64,000 nucleotides of DNA from UBA8106 sp913052135 (GCA_913052135.1 CAJXDY010000005.1:1-64000), one strand, 5' to 3'. Positions 8,559-18,053 are shown, counted from the stretch's first letter. Notes: a model not told the origin generated them from the sequence alone. Numbers and translations: made by a program.

Positions 8559-9623
8559 CTAGCGCCGAAAAACTCTTGGCATCGAACCTCTGGGACTGGC
8601 GCCCAACATTACGGCCAGCCAGCGAAAGTCTTCTGTGTTTTCTAACGCTATCTTGATGATTACTGTGAGAGGCACTGACAGGAGCATACCGACTGGCCCC
8701 CAGACCCAGCCCCAAAATACCAGCGAAAGAAACACCACCAAGGTAGACAATCCCAATTTCCGTCCCATCAAATAGGGTTCGAGAAAATTCGCAAATACGA
8801 CATTAATCACGAGGTACCCCATTGCAACAACGGCTGCGTGTCCTGGACCGAATTGCACGAGGGCAAACAACACCGGAGGAATCGCTGCCAAAATTGAGCC
8901 TAAATTGGGAATGTAATTGAAAATGGCGGCAACGAGTCCCCACAAAAGTGGAAAACCAAGACCAAGAAGTGATACCCATAAACCAACACAGATCCCCGTC
9001 GCCACACTAATAAGCGTCTTAATCGCGAGATAACGTTGAATTTGACTGACCATGACTCCAAACCGCTCAACGTTCTGTAATCGATTTCCAAAAGCCATTC
9101 GTAATTTTTTAGTAAAACCAGTCGCCTCAAACAGAATGAATATCATCGTTAGAATTACGAGAAACGTATTTTGCGCAATGGTTGCTACTGCCCGCAGCGC
9201 AGCACCAACAAGATCCACTAGGGCACCGGGATTAATAAGCTCCATCGCGCCGTATTCCTCAGTCGTCACGCCACGCTCTTGGAGCCAGCTTAGAGGCTCC
9301 GCCATTAATTCCTGTAACCTTGCTTGGTAACCAGGCGCCGCCGCCGTAAATTCGTTAAGCGACTGACCAACTACCACCAACAAGCCAACCAAGATCGCTA
9401 TATTAGTCAAGACAGTCAATAGGACCGCAAGAGCGACGGGAACACGCCAGCGCTTTAACCATTCCATTAACGGCAAACTGATGATTGCAAGGAAAACAGA
9501 GACTAAAAACGGCAGCAGTAATTGCCCAGCAGCACGTAATCCAGCAACTACCACGATCAGGCTAGCTGCAATGACAAGAAAACGGGCTCCGCGATCGCGC
9601 GACCGGTCCTCGTAAGCTACCAT
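8559..9623 (-). CDS. AI-2E family transporter (PerM/UPF0118)
   Basis: Inner-membrane protein of about 354 aa with the typical layout: two N-terminal helices (FLVIAASLIVVVAGL, LLLPFLVSVFLAIISLPLM), a third, a soluble middle segment with an amphipathic part (residues ~80-150), then four to five further helices with LWGLVAAIFNYIPNLGSILAA and PYLMGRKLGLSTLVVFLSL, both family hallmarks. The name comes from TqsA, linked to autoinducer-2 export, but most members have unknown substrates and some act as Na+/H+ antiporters. Start ATG at 9623 (GATGGTAGC). A hairpin with a T5 tail lies just upstream in the leader. Confidence 0.88.
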   Translation of the reverse strand: MVAYEDRSRDRGARFLVIAASLIVVVAGLRAAGQLLLPFLVSVFLAIISLPLMEWLKRWRVPVALAVLLTVLTNIAILVGLLVVVGQSLNEFTAAAPGYQARLQELMAEPLSWLQERGVTTEEYGAMELINPGALVDLVGAALRAVATIAQNTFLVILTMIFILFEATGFTKKLRMAFGNRLQNVERFGVMVSQIQRYLAIKTLISVATGICVGLWVSLLGLGFPLLWGLVAAIFNYIPNLGSILAAIPPVLFALVQFGPGHAAVVAMGYLVINVVFANFLEPYLMGRKLGLSTLVVFLSLVFWGWVWGPVGMLLSVPLTVIIKIALENTEDFRWLAVMLGASPRGSMPRVFRR

Positions 9624-9638
9624 CTCGTCACAAACTCC

Positions 9639-9663
9639 AAAAACATTGGTCCTAGGCGACCAA
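9639..9663 (-). promoter_or_regulatory. Terminator-like hairpin in the AI-2E gene leader
   Basis: On the minus strand TTGGTC-gcctag-GACCAA is followed at once by TGTTTTTGG. This is a 6-bp stem, 6-nt loop and five Ts, ending 15 nt before the ATG at 9623 and overlapping the likely ribosome site (GGAG). It resembles a short intrinsic terminator or a translation-masking leader. With only six pairs, chance is possible. Confidence 0.35.
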
Positions 9664-10016
9664 AATCCACCGTATCTTCTCAGTTATTAACAATCTGCGA
9701 TAGTCACTATGGACATACTATCGTACCAAGATCTTATCTTGAACATCATCGACTGCACACGATTGCGCACAAGGGAACGTTGTGATGCAACAGTGAGAAC
9801 TAGCTGTCTATTTCCAGGGTAACGACTAAGATCAAACCAAGAAAATGCAACTAGTGCTGCTTGGTTCGCATCGCAGTCCGTGAGACAGGTATACTTAATA
9901 GAATCAGCGTTAGAAAAGTCGGTGGGTGTGACCTAGTCGACGGTGACGAAGGCACACAGCAATCTAATTGACCAAGGTAACCCAGGTGTCAATCGACATC
10001 CTCAAATTGGAGTCGC
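9664..10016. other. Intergenic region before tRNA-Leu
   Basis: About 350 bases between the divergent AI-2E gene and tRNA-Leu. No coding sequence, repeat family or convincing promoter pair is visible; TTGACC at 9969-9974 could be a -35 for the tRNA, but no good -10 stands at 17 nt. Confidence 0.4.
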
Positions 10017-10103
10017 GCGAAAGTGGCGGAACTGGCAGACGCGCCGGATTTAGGATCCGGTAGCCGCAAGGCTATGGGGGTTCAACTCCCCCCTTTCGCA
10101 CCA
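10017..10103 (+). tRNA. tRNA-Leu(TAG)
   Basis: Complete 87-nt class II tRNA. The acceptor GCGAAAG pairs with CTTTCGC, the discriminator is A and CCA is encoded (10101-10103). The anticodon arm is CCGGA-TTTAGGA-TCCGG with anticodon TAG at 10051-10053. A long variable arm (TAGCCGCAAGGCTA) and T arm GGGGG-TTCAACT-CCCCC follow. It reads CUN leucine codons. It lies 82 nt upstream of tig. Confidence 0.97.
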
Positions 10104-10185
10104 TCACAGTAACCGCTAATCACTTCAGGCTCCCTCAATATCTGGTGCGGCCTGAAAGTAAGAATCCGTCAGTTTGTAATTAATT

Positions 10186-11487
10186 ATGAAAACCGAATTT
10201 GTTGACATCAGCGATACGGAAAAGAATCTCGTCTTCGAGATTTCAAGTGACGTAGTAGACGCCGAGATCGAACGTGTTGCACTAAATTATAGAAAATCCG
10301 CTCGTATACCTGGCTTTCGACGCGGTAAAGTGCCAAAAAAAATTGTGCGACAGCGTTTTCGAGATCAGATTCTCATCGATGTCGCACACGAATTAATACC
10401 ACGCGCAGTTGACGATGCATTGCGGGAGCGTGGACTGGAACCTATCGAAACGCCGAGCATTCGTGATGGCCTAGTCAAAGAAGGCGAAGCGCTTACATTT
10501 ACCGCCTCTTTTGAAACAGTTCCACCTATTGAACTTGGTGACTATGGAGCGCTCTCATCGTCCCGACCGTCCACAGAGATTAGCGATAACGATATCGAGC
10601 AGGCATTCACGCGATTACGTGACCAGGCGGCACGTTTTGACCCGGTTGAAGATCGACCGGTTCAACAAGCCGATTCTGTAATCTTAGATTTAACACGACA
10701 GGTCGAGCACAACGATAAGGTTGACAAATCAACACCAACTGAACCAGAACGACACGAAGATATTGCCGTTGAGATTGGTGCATCGATCAACCCTCCTGGT
10801 TTCGATAAAGAACTTCTTGGTCTTGAAGTTGGTGCCACTAAAGAATTCACGTTGTCTTATCCAATGGACTACACACCAAAAGAGTTAGCCGGGGTGAAAG
10901 CAAGCTACTCAGTAACGATCAAAGCTATAAAAAGCCGAGTCGTGCCGGAACTGGATGATGAATTCGCTAAAGATATTGGTCCCTTTGACTCTCTCGTTGA
11001 ATTACGTGAACAAATCGTCGAAAACCTGCAGCGTGAATCCGAAGAAGCAGCAGATCAACAGGTGCGCGCAAATGTACTGAAACAAATGTCCGGACGTGCA
11101 CAATTCGAAATACCTGAAGTGCTGGTGAAGAAAGAGACCGACCGACGAGTTGAAGAACTCGCACGGCGATTAATCCAGCAACAGGTCGACCCAATGAAAG
11201 CAAATATTAACTGGGAAGAGTTCCGAGAACAGCAGCACGAACCTGCAATCGAGGCAGTGCGTAGCGCATTGGTACTTGATGAAATTGCACGCCGCGAAAA
11301 TCTCACCGTCGATGATACAGACATCGATCGTGAAGTTGCCCGCTATGCAGAACGTGCTGGTCGTACACCTGCAGCCCTTCGAGCACGATTGGAAAAAGAA
11401 GGTGGATTACATCGTCTGCAGACAAGTGTCCGTCGAGAAAAAGCTGTTGATTTTTTGCTATCGCGTACAACAATTGCAACAGCGTAA
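10186..11487 (+). CDS. tig: Trigger factor
   Basis: Ribosome-bound chaperone of 433 aa that meets nascent chains at the exit tunnel. The N-terminal ribosome-binding domain (residues ~1-145) carries the signature PGFRRGKVPKKIV, a close variant of GFRxGKxP. A degenerate FKBP-type PPIase domain follows (~150-245), interrupted by an acidic insertion (~180-200). The C-terminal substrate-binding arms run from ~250 to 433. It heads the set tig-clpP-clpX-lon-engB, an order shared with many Deltaproteobacteria and Acidobacteriota. Start ATG at 10186 has no strong Shine-Dalgarno. A weak inverted repeat (TTCAGGC / GCCTGAA, 10124-10156) lies between the tRNA and the gene. Confidence 0.96.
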   Translation: MKTEFVDISDTEKNLVFEISSDVVDAEIERVALNYRKSARIPGFRRGKVPKKIVRQRFRDQILIDVAHELIPRAVDDALRERGLEPIETPSIRDGLVKEGEALTFTASFETVPPIELGDYGALSSSRPSTEISDNDIEQAFTRLRDQAARFDPVEDRPVQQADSVILDLTRQVEHNDKVDKSTPTEPERHEDIAVEIGASINPPGFDKELLGLEVGATKEFTLSYPMDYTPKELAGVKASYSVTIKAIKSRVVPELDDEFAKDIGPFDSLVELREQIVENLQRESEEAADQQVRANVLKQMSGRAQFEIPEVLVKKETDRRVEELARRLIQQQVDPMKANINWEEFREQQHEPAIEAVRSALVLDEIARRENLTVDDTDIDREVARYAERAGRTPAALRARLEKEGGLHRLQTSVRREKAVDFLLSRTTIATA

Positions 11488-11528
11488 GAACTTAATAATC
11501 CTTTAATTTCAGAAATTGAGAAAAATCA

Positions 11529-12131
11529 ATGAATGACGAACGAGCACAATTGGTACCAATGGTTGTCGAGCAGACCAATCGAGGCGAGCGCGCTTACGAT
11601 ATTTTTTCTCGCCTCTTGAAAGACGGTATCATCTTCCTTGGTTCGGCGCTTGACGACGCAGTTGCTAATCTTGTCATCGCACAGATGTTGTTTCTTGAAG
11701 GAGAAGATCCAGATCGAGACATTTTGCTGTACATCAATAGTCCTGGCGGCTCAATTTCTGCTGGTCTTGCGATTTACGACACCATGCAATTTATTAAACC
11801 AGATGTGCAAACTTATTGTATTGGGCAAGCAGCTTCAATGGCAGCTGTGCTACTAGCCGCGGGAACCAAAGATAAGAGATTTTCGCTGCCAAATTCACGA
11901 ATTGTGATTCATCAGCCATTAATGTCTGGGCTTGGCGGACAAGCAACAGATATTGATATTGCCGCGCGTGAAATTGTTCGGATTCGTGAACGGCTTAACA
12001 AAATTCTAGTTGAACACACAGGCCAGTCCATGAAACGTATCCAAACAGATACTGAGCGAGATTACATCATGTCGGCCGAACAGGCTCAGGAATACGGTAT
12101 CATTGATGATGTCATTCGTAAGCGTGCTTAA
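11529..12131 (+). CDS. clpP: ATP-dependent Clp protease proteolytic subunit
   Basis: Serine peptidase of 200 aa that forms the double-heptamer chamber served by ClpX. The catalytic Ser103 is in GQAASMAAVL and His128 in NSRIVIHQP; the Asp lies in the QTDTERDY segment (174-178). The substrate-groove motif YINSPGGSISAGLAIYD is present. The length is normal and the N-terminal propeptide is short. ATG at 11529 follows tig by 41 nt, and clpX starts 37 nt after the stop, so tig-clpP-clpX should be co-transcribed. Confidence 0.97.
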   Translation: MNDERAQLVPMVVEQTNRGERAYDIFSRLLKDGIIFLGSALDDAVANLVIAQMLFLEGEDPDRDILLYINSPGGSISAGLAIYDTMQFIKPDVQTYCIGQAASMAAVLLAAGTKDKRFSLPNSRIVIHQPLMSGLGGQATDIDIAAREIVRIRERLNKILVEHTGQSMKRIQTDTERDYIMSAEQAQEYGIIDDVIRKRA

Positions 12132-12168
12132 CATATATTATTGATAGCTGATCATCCGAGTCTAAAAC

Positions 12169-13419
12169 ATGGTTAAGCAACCCAGCCAGCCAGAAACTCC
12201 TCGGTGCTCGTTCTGCAACAAAGATCAGAACGATGTTCGTAAACTCATTGCCGGCCCTAATGTCTTTATCTGCGATGAATGTATAGAGGTTTGTAATGAC
12301 ATCGTCGCGGATGACAAACAGTTCGAAACACACAGCACTTCTCACCCTTCACTTCCGGTGCCCACAGAAATTAAAAAATTCTTGGATGATTACGTTATTG
12401 GCCAGGAACAGACGAAGAAGAAACTGGCTGTAGCCGTTTACAACCATTACAAGCGTATTGAAATCCAACAGCAGACACGAAACAAAAAGGAAATCGAACT
12501 AACAAAATCAAACATTCTCTTAATCGGTCCGACGGGGACTGGAAAAACGCTTCTAGCTCAAACTCTTGCCAAAATCTTGTCGGTTCCCTTTACCATCGTG
12601 GATGCTACCACGCTGACGGAAGCTGGTTACGTCGGTGAAGATGTCGAAAACATTATCCTCAAACTCCTACAAGCAGCAGGTGGCGACATCGAAAAATGCC
12701 AACAAGGAATCATTTACGTAGACGAAATTGATAAGATCTGCCGTAAAGACGAAAATCCTTCTATCACGCGTGATGTATCCGGAGAAGGCGTACAACAGGC
12801 ACTGTTAAAAATTATCGAAGGAACAGTTGCTCATGTTCCTCCACAAGGTGGGCGAAAGCATCCACATCAAGAGTTTTTTCAGGTTGATACGACCAATATC
12901 CTCTTTATCTGTGGTGGTGCTTTTGTTGGATTGGACCGAATCATTCAAAACCGCATAGGTAAAAGCGGCCTAGGCTTTCATGCGGACATCAAGTCGTTAG
13001 ACCAAAGTGAGATTGGGTCGACTTTGGAGCGCATAGAGCCCAACGACTTAATTCGTTACGGTCTGATTCCTGAATTCGTGGGCCGTTTACCGGTTGTCGG
13101 CACACTTCATGAACTCGACAAACCTGCTTTGATTCAAATCCTCACACAACCCCGTAACGCTATCGCTCGGCAATACCAAAAACTCCTTGAATATGAGAAC
13201 GTAAAACTTCGATTTACAGACGATGCGCTTGACGCGATCGCTGATGCCACTCTTAAGCGCAAAATTGGTGCACGCGGTCTTCGCATGATTATTGAAGATT
13301 TGATGCTCGAAATCATGTACACGTTGCCAAGCGAAAAAAAGATCACCGAATGCGTGATCACCCGCGATGTAGTGCTCTCAAAGGAAAAACCTATTACAAT
13401 GTATGAAAAGGCCGGCTGA
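12169..13419 (+). CDS. clpX: ATP-dependent Clp protease ATP-binding subunit ClpX
   Basis: AAA+ unfoldase of 416 aa that feeds substrates to ClpP. The N-terminal zinc-binding domain has Cys13, Cys16, Cys35 and Cys38 (CSFC...CDEC). Walker A is GPTGTGKT (120-127), the pore loop GYVGED is near 153 and Walker B is IIYVDEIDK near 181-189. The ClpP-docking loop (GKSGLGF) is present, with sensor 2 in KRKIGARGLR. Length and domain order are standard. The ATG at 12169 is the natural start. Confidence 0.97.
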   Translation: MVKQPSQPETPRCSFCNKDQNDVRKLIAGPNVFICDECIEVCNDIVADDKQFETHSTSHPSLPVPTEIKKFLDDYVIGQEQTKKKLAVAVYNHYKRIEIQQQTRNKKEIELTKSNILLIGPTGTGKTLLAQTLAKILSVPFTIVDATTLTEAGYVGEDVENIILKLLQAAGGDIEKCQQGIIYVDEIDKICRKDENPSITRDVSGEGVQQALLKIIEGTVAHVPPQGGRKHPHQEFFQVDTTNILFICGGAFVGLDRIIQNRIGKSGLGFHADIKSLDQSEIGSTLERIEPNDLIRYGLIPEFVGRLPVVGTLHELDKPALIQILTQPRNAIARQYQKLLEYENVKLRFTDDALDAIADATLKRKIGARGLRMIIEDLMLEIMYTLPSEKKITECVITRDVVLSKEKPITMYEKAG

Positions 13420-13461
13420 ACAAGCGGCGGAAATTAATTCATCTCAGTGTCAATAGCTATT

Positions 13462-15846
13462 ATGGATACTTACGAAACAATCCCGATTGTTCCATTAAGA
13501 GACGTTGTCGTGTTTCCCCACATGATGATGCCGTTTGTAATCGGTCGACCATCGTCAACACGAGCACTGGAGCATTCCTTACTAGGAGATAAGCGTATCT
13601 TCCTAGCAGCACAGCATGACGCAGCTAACGATGATCCCACCCCGAATGATATCTACACGATGGGCTGCGTCGCTAACGTCGTGCAAAGCCTGAAATTACC
13701 AGATGGCAATATCAAGGTACTAGTCGAAGGTGTGGACCGAGCTCGCATCATGGAATGGAAAGAAGACAAAGGCTTTTACCGTGTTGAGATCAAGGTCATA
13801 GAAAAGCAAAAGTGCGACAGTAGTAACGTCGAAGACACGATGAACCGAGTTATGTCCTTGTTTGAACAGTACGTCAAACTGTCGAACAACATGCACTATG
13901 ACACTATAGTCGCGGCGGTAAGAGTAGACGACCCCGACAAACTCGCTGATACGATTTCGGCGAACTTGGTTCTGAGTGTTGACGACAAGCAGAATCTCCT
14001 GGAAATCATTTCTCCGCTTGACCGCCTGAATCGTATTATCAGTCTTCTTGAGACCGAGGTTGATAAATTACAGGTCGACCGACGCGTTCAAACTCGTGTA
14101 AAAAGACAAATGGAGAAGGCGCAGAAAGAATATTACTTAAATGAGAAAATGAAAGCGATTCAGAAAGAACTGGGACGCAAAGAAGACAAGGGCAACGAAA
14201 TAGACCAACTTAAGGAAAAAATAGAAGAATCGAAAATGCCTAAGGAGGTGGCGGAAAAGGCGACCCAGGAACTTGAACGACTTGAAGCCATGCCACCCAT
14301 GTCTGCGGAGTCAACCGTCTCTCGTAATTACCTTGACTGGTTGATTGCAGTACCGTGGCATAAACGATCACGGGAAAGTCGAGACTTAACGCGGGCAGAA
14401 AAAATTCTAAATGAAGATCATTATGGTCTTGAAAAAATTAAGGATCGCATTCTTGAGTTTCTTGCCGTTCGCACTCTCGTAAAGAAGCCTAAGGGCACCA
14501 TTCTAACTTTTGCTGGACCGCCTGGGGTTGGTAAAACATCTCTTGCCAAGTCAATTGCGCGTGCAATTAATCGTAAGTTCGTGCGCCTCTCAGTAGGCGG
14601 CGTACGTGATGAAGCCGAAATTCGCGGACACCGACGCACCTACATCGGCGCGTTTCCCGGTCAAATCATACAGATGATGAAGAAGGCCGGCACCGTGAAC
14701 CCTGTTTTTTTGCTAGACGAAATAGACAAAATGTCTATGGATTTTCGAGGCGATCCATCGTCGGCGCTGCTTGAAGTTTTGGATCCTGAACAAAATCACA
14801 CATTCCTCGATCATTATCTTGACGTCGAGTTCGATTTATCAAATGTGATGTTTATATGTACTGCGAACGTGATGCATACGGTGCCACAAGCGTTACGTGA
14901 TCGAATGGAAGTGCTGCAAATAGCCGGTTATACGGAATTAGAAAAAATCGAAATTGCACGACGTTTCCTATCGCCCAAGGCATTACCAGCGGCTGGCCTA
15001 AGTAAAAAGAATCTTGTCTTTACTGATGAATCGTTTGGAACGATCATCCAACGGTACACTCGGGAAGCGGGCGTCCGTAATCTAGAGCGAGAAATTTCGT
15101 CGGTCTGCCGTAAGGTTGCCCGTAAGGTTGTCCTTACAGGTAAATCGTTTTACGAAGAAATCTCAGCTGAAAAAGTTACTGAGTATCTTGGTGTGCCACG
15201 ATTTAGACCGTCTATGGCCGAAGCACAAAATGAGGTTGGAGTTGCCACGGGTTTAGCGTGGACGGAGGCTGGTGGCGAACTATTGGTAACCGAAGCAACG
15301 CTCATGTCTGGACGTGGTCGACTAACGCTAACAGGTCAGCTGGGTGAGGTTATGCAGGAATCAGCTCAAGCAGCAATGAGTTATGTTCGGTCCACGGCTC
15401 ACGAAATTGGCATAACGCGTGATTTTCATCGTCGAACCGACGTTCATATCCACGTGCCGGAGGGGGCAATCCCTAAGGACGGTCCCTCGGCTGGCATCAC
15501 TCTGGCAACAGCGCTAGTCTCAGCCCTGGCCAACGTGAAAACACGTCGTGACGTCGCCATGACTGGTGAAATCACACTCCGCGGTAAAGTGCTACCAATT
15601 GGAGGCCTTAAGGAGAAGGTACTGGCCGCTCACCGTGCCGGATTAAAAAATATTATCCTTCCAAAAGATAACGAGAAGGATCTAAGTGACATCCCAAAGA
15701 ATGTATTAGATACCCTCAACTTGTATATGGTCGAAACAATGGACGAAGTGTTAAAAATCGCCATGTCAGAGCCGCTGAAGTCCAATCTGTCTGCGGATGC
15801 CAGTGGAGAAACTAAACCCGTGTCTGATGACACGATAACGCACTAA
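13462..15846 (+). CDS. lon: ATP-dependent protease Lon
   Basis: Lon (LonA type) of about 794 aa that degrades misfolded and regulatory proteins. The N-terminal substrate-binding LON domain (residues ~1-195) begins ETIPIVPLRDVVVFPHMMMP. A coiled-coil linker (~200-280) and an AAA+ module follow, with Walker A GPPGVGKT near 352 and Walker B VFLLDEIDK. The S16 protease domain has the Ser of PKDGPSAG (about 676) and the Lys of GGLKEK (about 719), forming the Ser-Lys dyad. A short hydrophilic tail follows. The ATG at 13462 matches the usual N-terminus; a GTG at 13447 is also in frame, and neither has a clear ribosome site. It follows clpX by about 40 nt. Confidence 0.97.
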   Translation: MDTYETIPIVPLRDVVVFPHMMMPFVIGRPSSTRALEHSLLGDKRIFLAAQHDAANDDPTPNDIYTMGCVANVVQSLKLPDGNIKVLVEGVDRARIMEWKEDKGFYRVEIKVIEKQKCDSSNVEDTMNRVMSLFEQYVKLSNNMHYDTIVAAVRVDDPDKLADTISANLVLSVDDKQNLLEIISPLDRLNRIISLLETEVDKLQVDRRVQTRVKRQMEKAQKEYYLNEKMKAIQKELGRKEDKGNEIDQLKEKIEESKMPKEVAEKATQELERLEAMPPMSAESTVSRNYLDWLIAVPWHKRSRESRDLTRAEKILNEDHYGLEKIKDRILEFLAVRTLVKKPKGTILTFAGPPGVGKTSLAKSIARAINRKFVRLSVGGVRDEAEIRGHRRTYIGAFPGQIIQMMKKAGTVNPVFLLDEIDKMSMDFRGDPSSALLEVLDPEQNHTFLDHYLDVEFDLSNVMFICTANVMHTVPQALRDRMEVLQIAGYTELEKIEIARRFLSPKALPAAGLSKKNLVFTDESFGTIIQRYTREAGVRNLEREISSVCRKVARKVVLTGKSFYEEISAEKVTEYLGVPRFRPSMAEAQNEVGVATGLAWTEAGGELLVTEATLMSGRGRLTLTGQLGEVMQESAQAAMSYVRSTAHEIGITRDFHRRTDVHIHVPEGAIPKDGPSAGITLATALVSALANVKTRRDVAMTGEITLRGKVLPIGGLKEKVLAAHRAGLKNIILPKDNEKDLSDIPKNVLDTLNLYMVETMDEVLKIAMSEPLKSNLSADASGETKPVSDDTITH

Positions 15847-15914
15847 TTCAAGCCTAGACGACGCAAGGAAGCCACTGGCTTGGAGATTCGTTTCGATTCT
15901 AGTGAGTATCTTCG

Positions 15915-16556
15915 GTGAAGATCGTTTCAGCCGAATTTGTAACGAGCACGTGTGACAACACCGGCTTACCGAAGCCGGATGAGCCACAGGTAGTATGCGT
16001 GGGTCGTTCAAACGTCGGAAAGTCAAGCCTAATCAATGCTTTGGCGTGTCGTCGAATCGCGCGAACAAGTCGTACTCCTGGCAAGACGCGACTGATCAAC
16101 GTCTATAAGTTACGTTTAGCGCAAACAGGACAGGGCATATCTTCGGTACACCTTTTAGATTTACCTGGTTATGGATTTTCACGAGGTAGCCGAACCCAAG
16201 CTACAAGTTTTGCCGAACTTACGGATTCCTATTTCGGACAGTTTACTGTTAACACAAAGTTTCAATCGCATTCCGTGGAACAGCACTATGTGGCCAATGT
16301 GATGTTATTAATTGATAGTCGTCATCTAGGTCTCGCTTCTGACTTAGACGCGCTCGATTGGTTGCACAGCCAGGGTTGCCGCACTGTAGTCATCGGCACG
16401 AAAGTCGATACCTTATCTCGCGCACAGCGCAACCGAGCCGACCAAACACTGGAAGAATCCTTCGGCACCTCAGGATTGTTTGTTTCGGCTAAGACCGGTA
16501 AAGGCATGAATGAACTCTGGAAAACAATTATCGCAATGAGCATCCCTCAACCATAA
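15915..16556 (+). CDS. engB: Ribosome biogenesis GTPase EngB (YsxC/YihA)
   Basis: Essential-type small GTPase of about 213 aa needed for 50S assembly. G1 is GRSNVGKSS near residue 31, the G2-region Thr is in RTSRTPGKTR, G3 is DLPGYGFS and G4 is the variant GTKVDTL in place of TKxD. The GYGF after G3 is typical of EngB. The start is GTG at 15915 with a weak purine-rich upstream region. Between G2 and G3 it has a somewhat longer linker (QTGQGISSVH) than the E. coli protein. It is followed 5 nt later by rho. Confidence 0.93.
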   Translation: MKIVSAEFVTSTCDNTGLPKPDEPQVVCVGRSNVGKSSLINALACRRIARTSRTPGKTRLINVYKLRLAQTGQGISSVHLLDLPGYGFSRGSRTQATSFAELTDSYFGQFTVNTKFQSHSVEQHYVANVMLLIDSRHLGLASDLDALDWLHSQGCRTVVIGTKVDTLSRAQRNRADQTLEESFGTSGLFVSAKTGKGMNELWKTIIAMSIPQP

Positions 16557-16561
16557 GACAA

Positions 16562-17734
16562 ATGCGAGACACTGATACGACCGAAGGCATACTTGAGAAA
16601 CTTCCTAATGGGTTCGGATTCCTTAGGACTCCCGCTTCGAACTACCTGCCCGGACCTAAAGATGTTTATCTCTCCAAAACCCAAATCAATAAGTTAGATC
16701 TGCAGACAGGTGACACCATTTCAGGGCAAGTGCGACAAGCGCGGAACGGCGAGCAGTATGCATCAATATCAAGAATAGACACGGTTAATTTTGAACCACC
16801 GGAACGAGTACATCAACGTCTACTATTCGAAAACCTGACGCCCCTTTATCCAGATAAGCAGCTTTCCCTCGAAACCACACCTGAAGATCTATCTACTCGA
16901 GTTTTAGATCTCATGGTGCCAATCGGAAAAGGCCAGCGCGGTCTCATCGTTGCAGCACCGCGCACCGGGAAAACAATGCTGCTACAGAAAATCGCACATG
17001 GCGTCGCCACTAATCATCCTGATGCTCATTTAATTGTGATGTTGATCGACGAGCGACCAGAGGAAGTCACTGACATGCAGCGCTCAGTACGTGGAGAAGT
17101 TGTCGCGTCTACCTTCGACGAACCTTCCCAACGGCACATTCAGGTAGCTGAAATCGTTCTTGAAAAAGCGAAGCGCCTTGTTGAACATCGCCAAGATGTC
17201 GTAATTTTACTCGATTCAATTACGCGTCTAGCCCGCGCATATAATTCTACGATCGCATCCTCTCGTAAGGTTTTATCAGGAGGTATTGACAGCAATGCAC
17301 TCCAACGTCCGAAGCGTTTCTTTGGTGCCGCACGAAATGTAGAACAAGGTGGCTCACTGACAATGATTGCCACTGCCCTTGTTGACACAGGATCGCGCAT
17401 GGATGATGTTATCTTCGAGGAATTTAAGGGTACAGGTAACCTTGAAATTCATCTTGACCGTAAACTTGCAGATCGACGAATATATCCGTCGATCGACGTG
17501 CAAAAGAGTGGCACCCGCAAGGAAGAGCTCCTCATTGCTCCAGACCAATTGAAAAAAATTTGGGTTCTGCGGAAGGTGTTGAATCCGCTTGAACCCCAAG
17601 AGTGTATGGAATTGTTACTTAGTAAGATGGGAAAGACCAAGAATAACGAAGAATTTCTAGCATCGATTTCTAAGATGAATGGAGCGAACACCAACACCAT
17701 AGAAAACAGGTCGAGACGCACACGCGGCCGGTGA
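16562..17734 (+). CDS. rho: Transcription termination factor Rho
   Basis: Hexameric RNA-dependent ATPase of 390 aa that ends unprotected transcripts. The protein starts directly at the RNA-binding cold-shock-like domain (GILEKLPNGFGFLR, residues 9-22). The helical Rho_N domain found at the N-terminus of E. coli Rho (419 aa) is absent. The ATPase part has Walker A AAPRTGKTML near 131-140, Walker B VVILLDSITRLARAYN, Q-loop region RKVLSGGIDSNAL and the R-loop in FKGTGNLEI. A short Arg-rich tail (RSRRTRGR) ends it. It begins 5 nt after engB and is followed by a separate rpmE promoter. Confidence 0.96.
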   Translation: MRDTDTTEGILEKLPNGFGFLRTPASNYLPGPKDVYLSKTQINKLDLQTGDTISGQVRQARNGEQYASISRIDTVNFEPPERVHQRLLFENLTPLYPDKQLSLETTPEDLSTRVLDLMVPIGKGQRGLIVAAPRTGKTMLLQKIAHGVATNHPDAHLIVMLIDERPEEVTDMQRSVRGEVVASTFDEPSQRHIQVAEIVLEKAKRLVEHRQDVVILLDSITRLARAYNSTIASSRKVLSGGIDSNALQRPKRFFGAARNVEQGGSLTMIATALVDTGSRMDDVIFEEFKGTGNLEIHLDRKLADRRIYPSIDVQKSGTRKEELLIAPDQLKKIWVLRKVLNPLEPQECMELLLSKMGKTKNNEEFLASISKMNGANTNTIENRSRRTRGR

Positions 17735-17743
17735 GCATCGGCA

Positions 17744-17752
17744 TGCTATAAT
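17744..17752 (+). promoter_or_regulatory. Extended -10 promoter for rpmE
   Basis: TGC-TATAAT (TG at 17744-17745, perfect -10 hexamer at 17747-17752). This is an extended -10 element, consistent with the lack of a recognisable -35 hexamer 17 nt upstream, which would fall inside the end of rho. Transcription would begin about 25 nt before the rpmE start. Confidence 0.6.
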
Positions 17753-17783
17753 AATATCTTAAGCTACATCGGAAGGAGAACGC

Positions 17784-18044
17784 TTGAAGGAAGGGATCCA
17801 TCCTAAGTACTACGAAATCGAGGCCCGCTGTGCTTGTGGCGCAACGTGGAGTACTCGTTCGACAAAGCCCGAACTGCGTTTAGAAATCTGCTCCAGTTGT
17901 CATCCGTTCTTTACTGGAAAACAGAAGCTGGTTGACACAGAAGGCCGCGTCGAGCGTTTCACGAAGAAGTACGGAGCTCAAACGGTCGAAAACCAAAAGA
18001 AACTTCGCACAGCACGCAAGAAAGATAAAGCCAAGTCAGCATGA
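17784..18044 (+). CDS. rpmE: 50S ribosomal protein L31
   Basis: L31 of 86 aa, of the zinc-ribbon (C+) type: Cys pairs CAC near residue 13 and CSSC near residue 37, with HPFFTGKQK, all family hallmarks. The start is TTG at 17784, decided by the strong ribosome site AAGGAG (17773-17778) 5 nt upstream. The C-terminus is extended by about 15 charged residues (RTARKKDKAK) compared with E. coli L31. It has its own extended -10 promoter and is followed by a stem-loop, so it is probably a one-gene transcript with read-through from rho. Confidence 0.95.
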   Translation: MKEGIHPKYYEIEARCACGATWSTRSTKPELRLEICSSCHPFFTGKQKLVDTEGRVERFTKKYGAQTVENQKKLRTARKKDKAKSA

Positions 18045-18053
18045 GTGGCGTCG

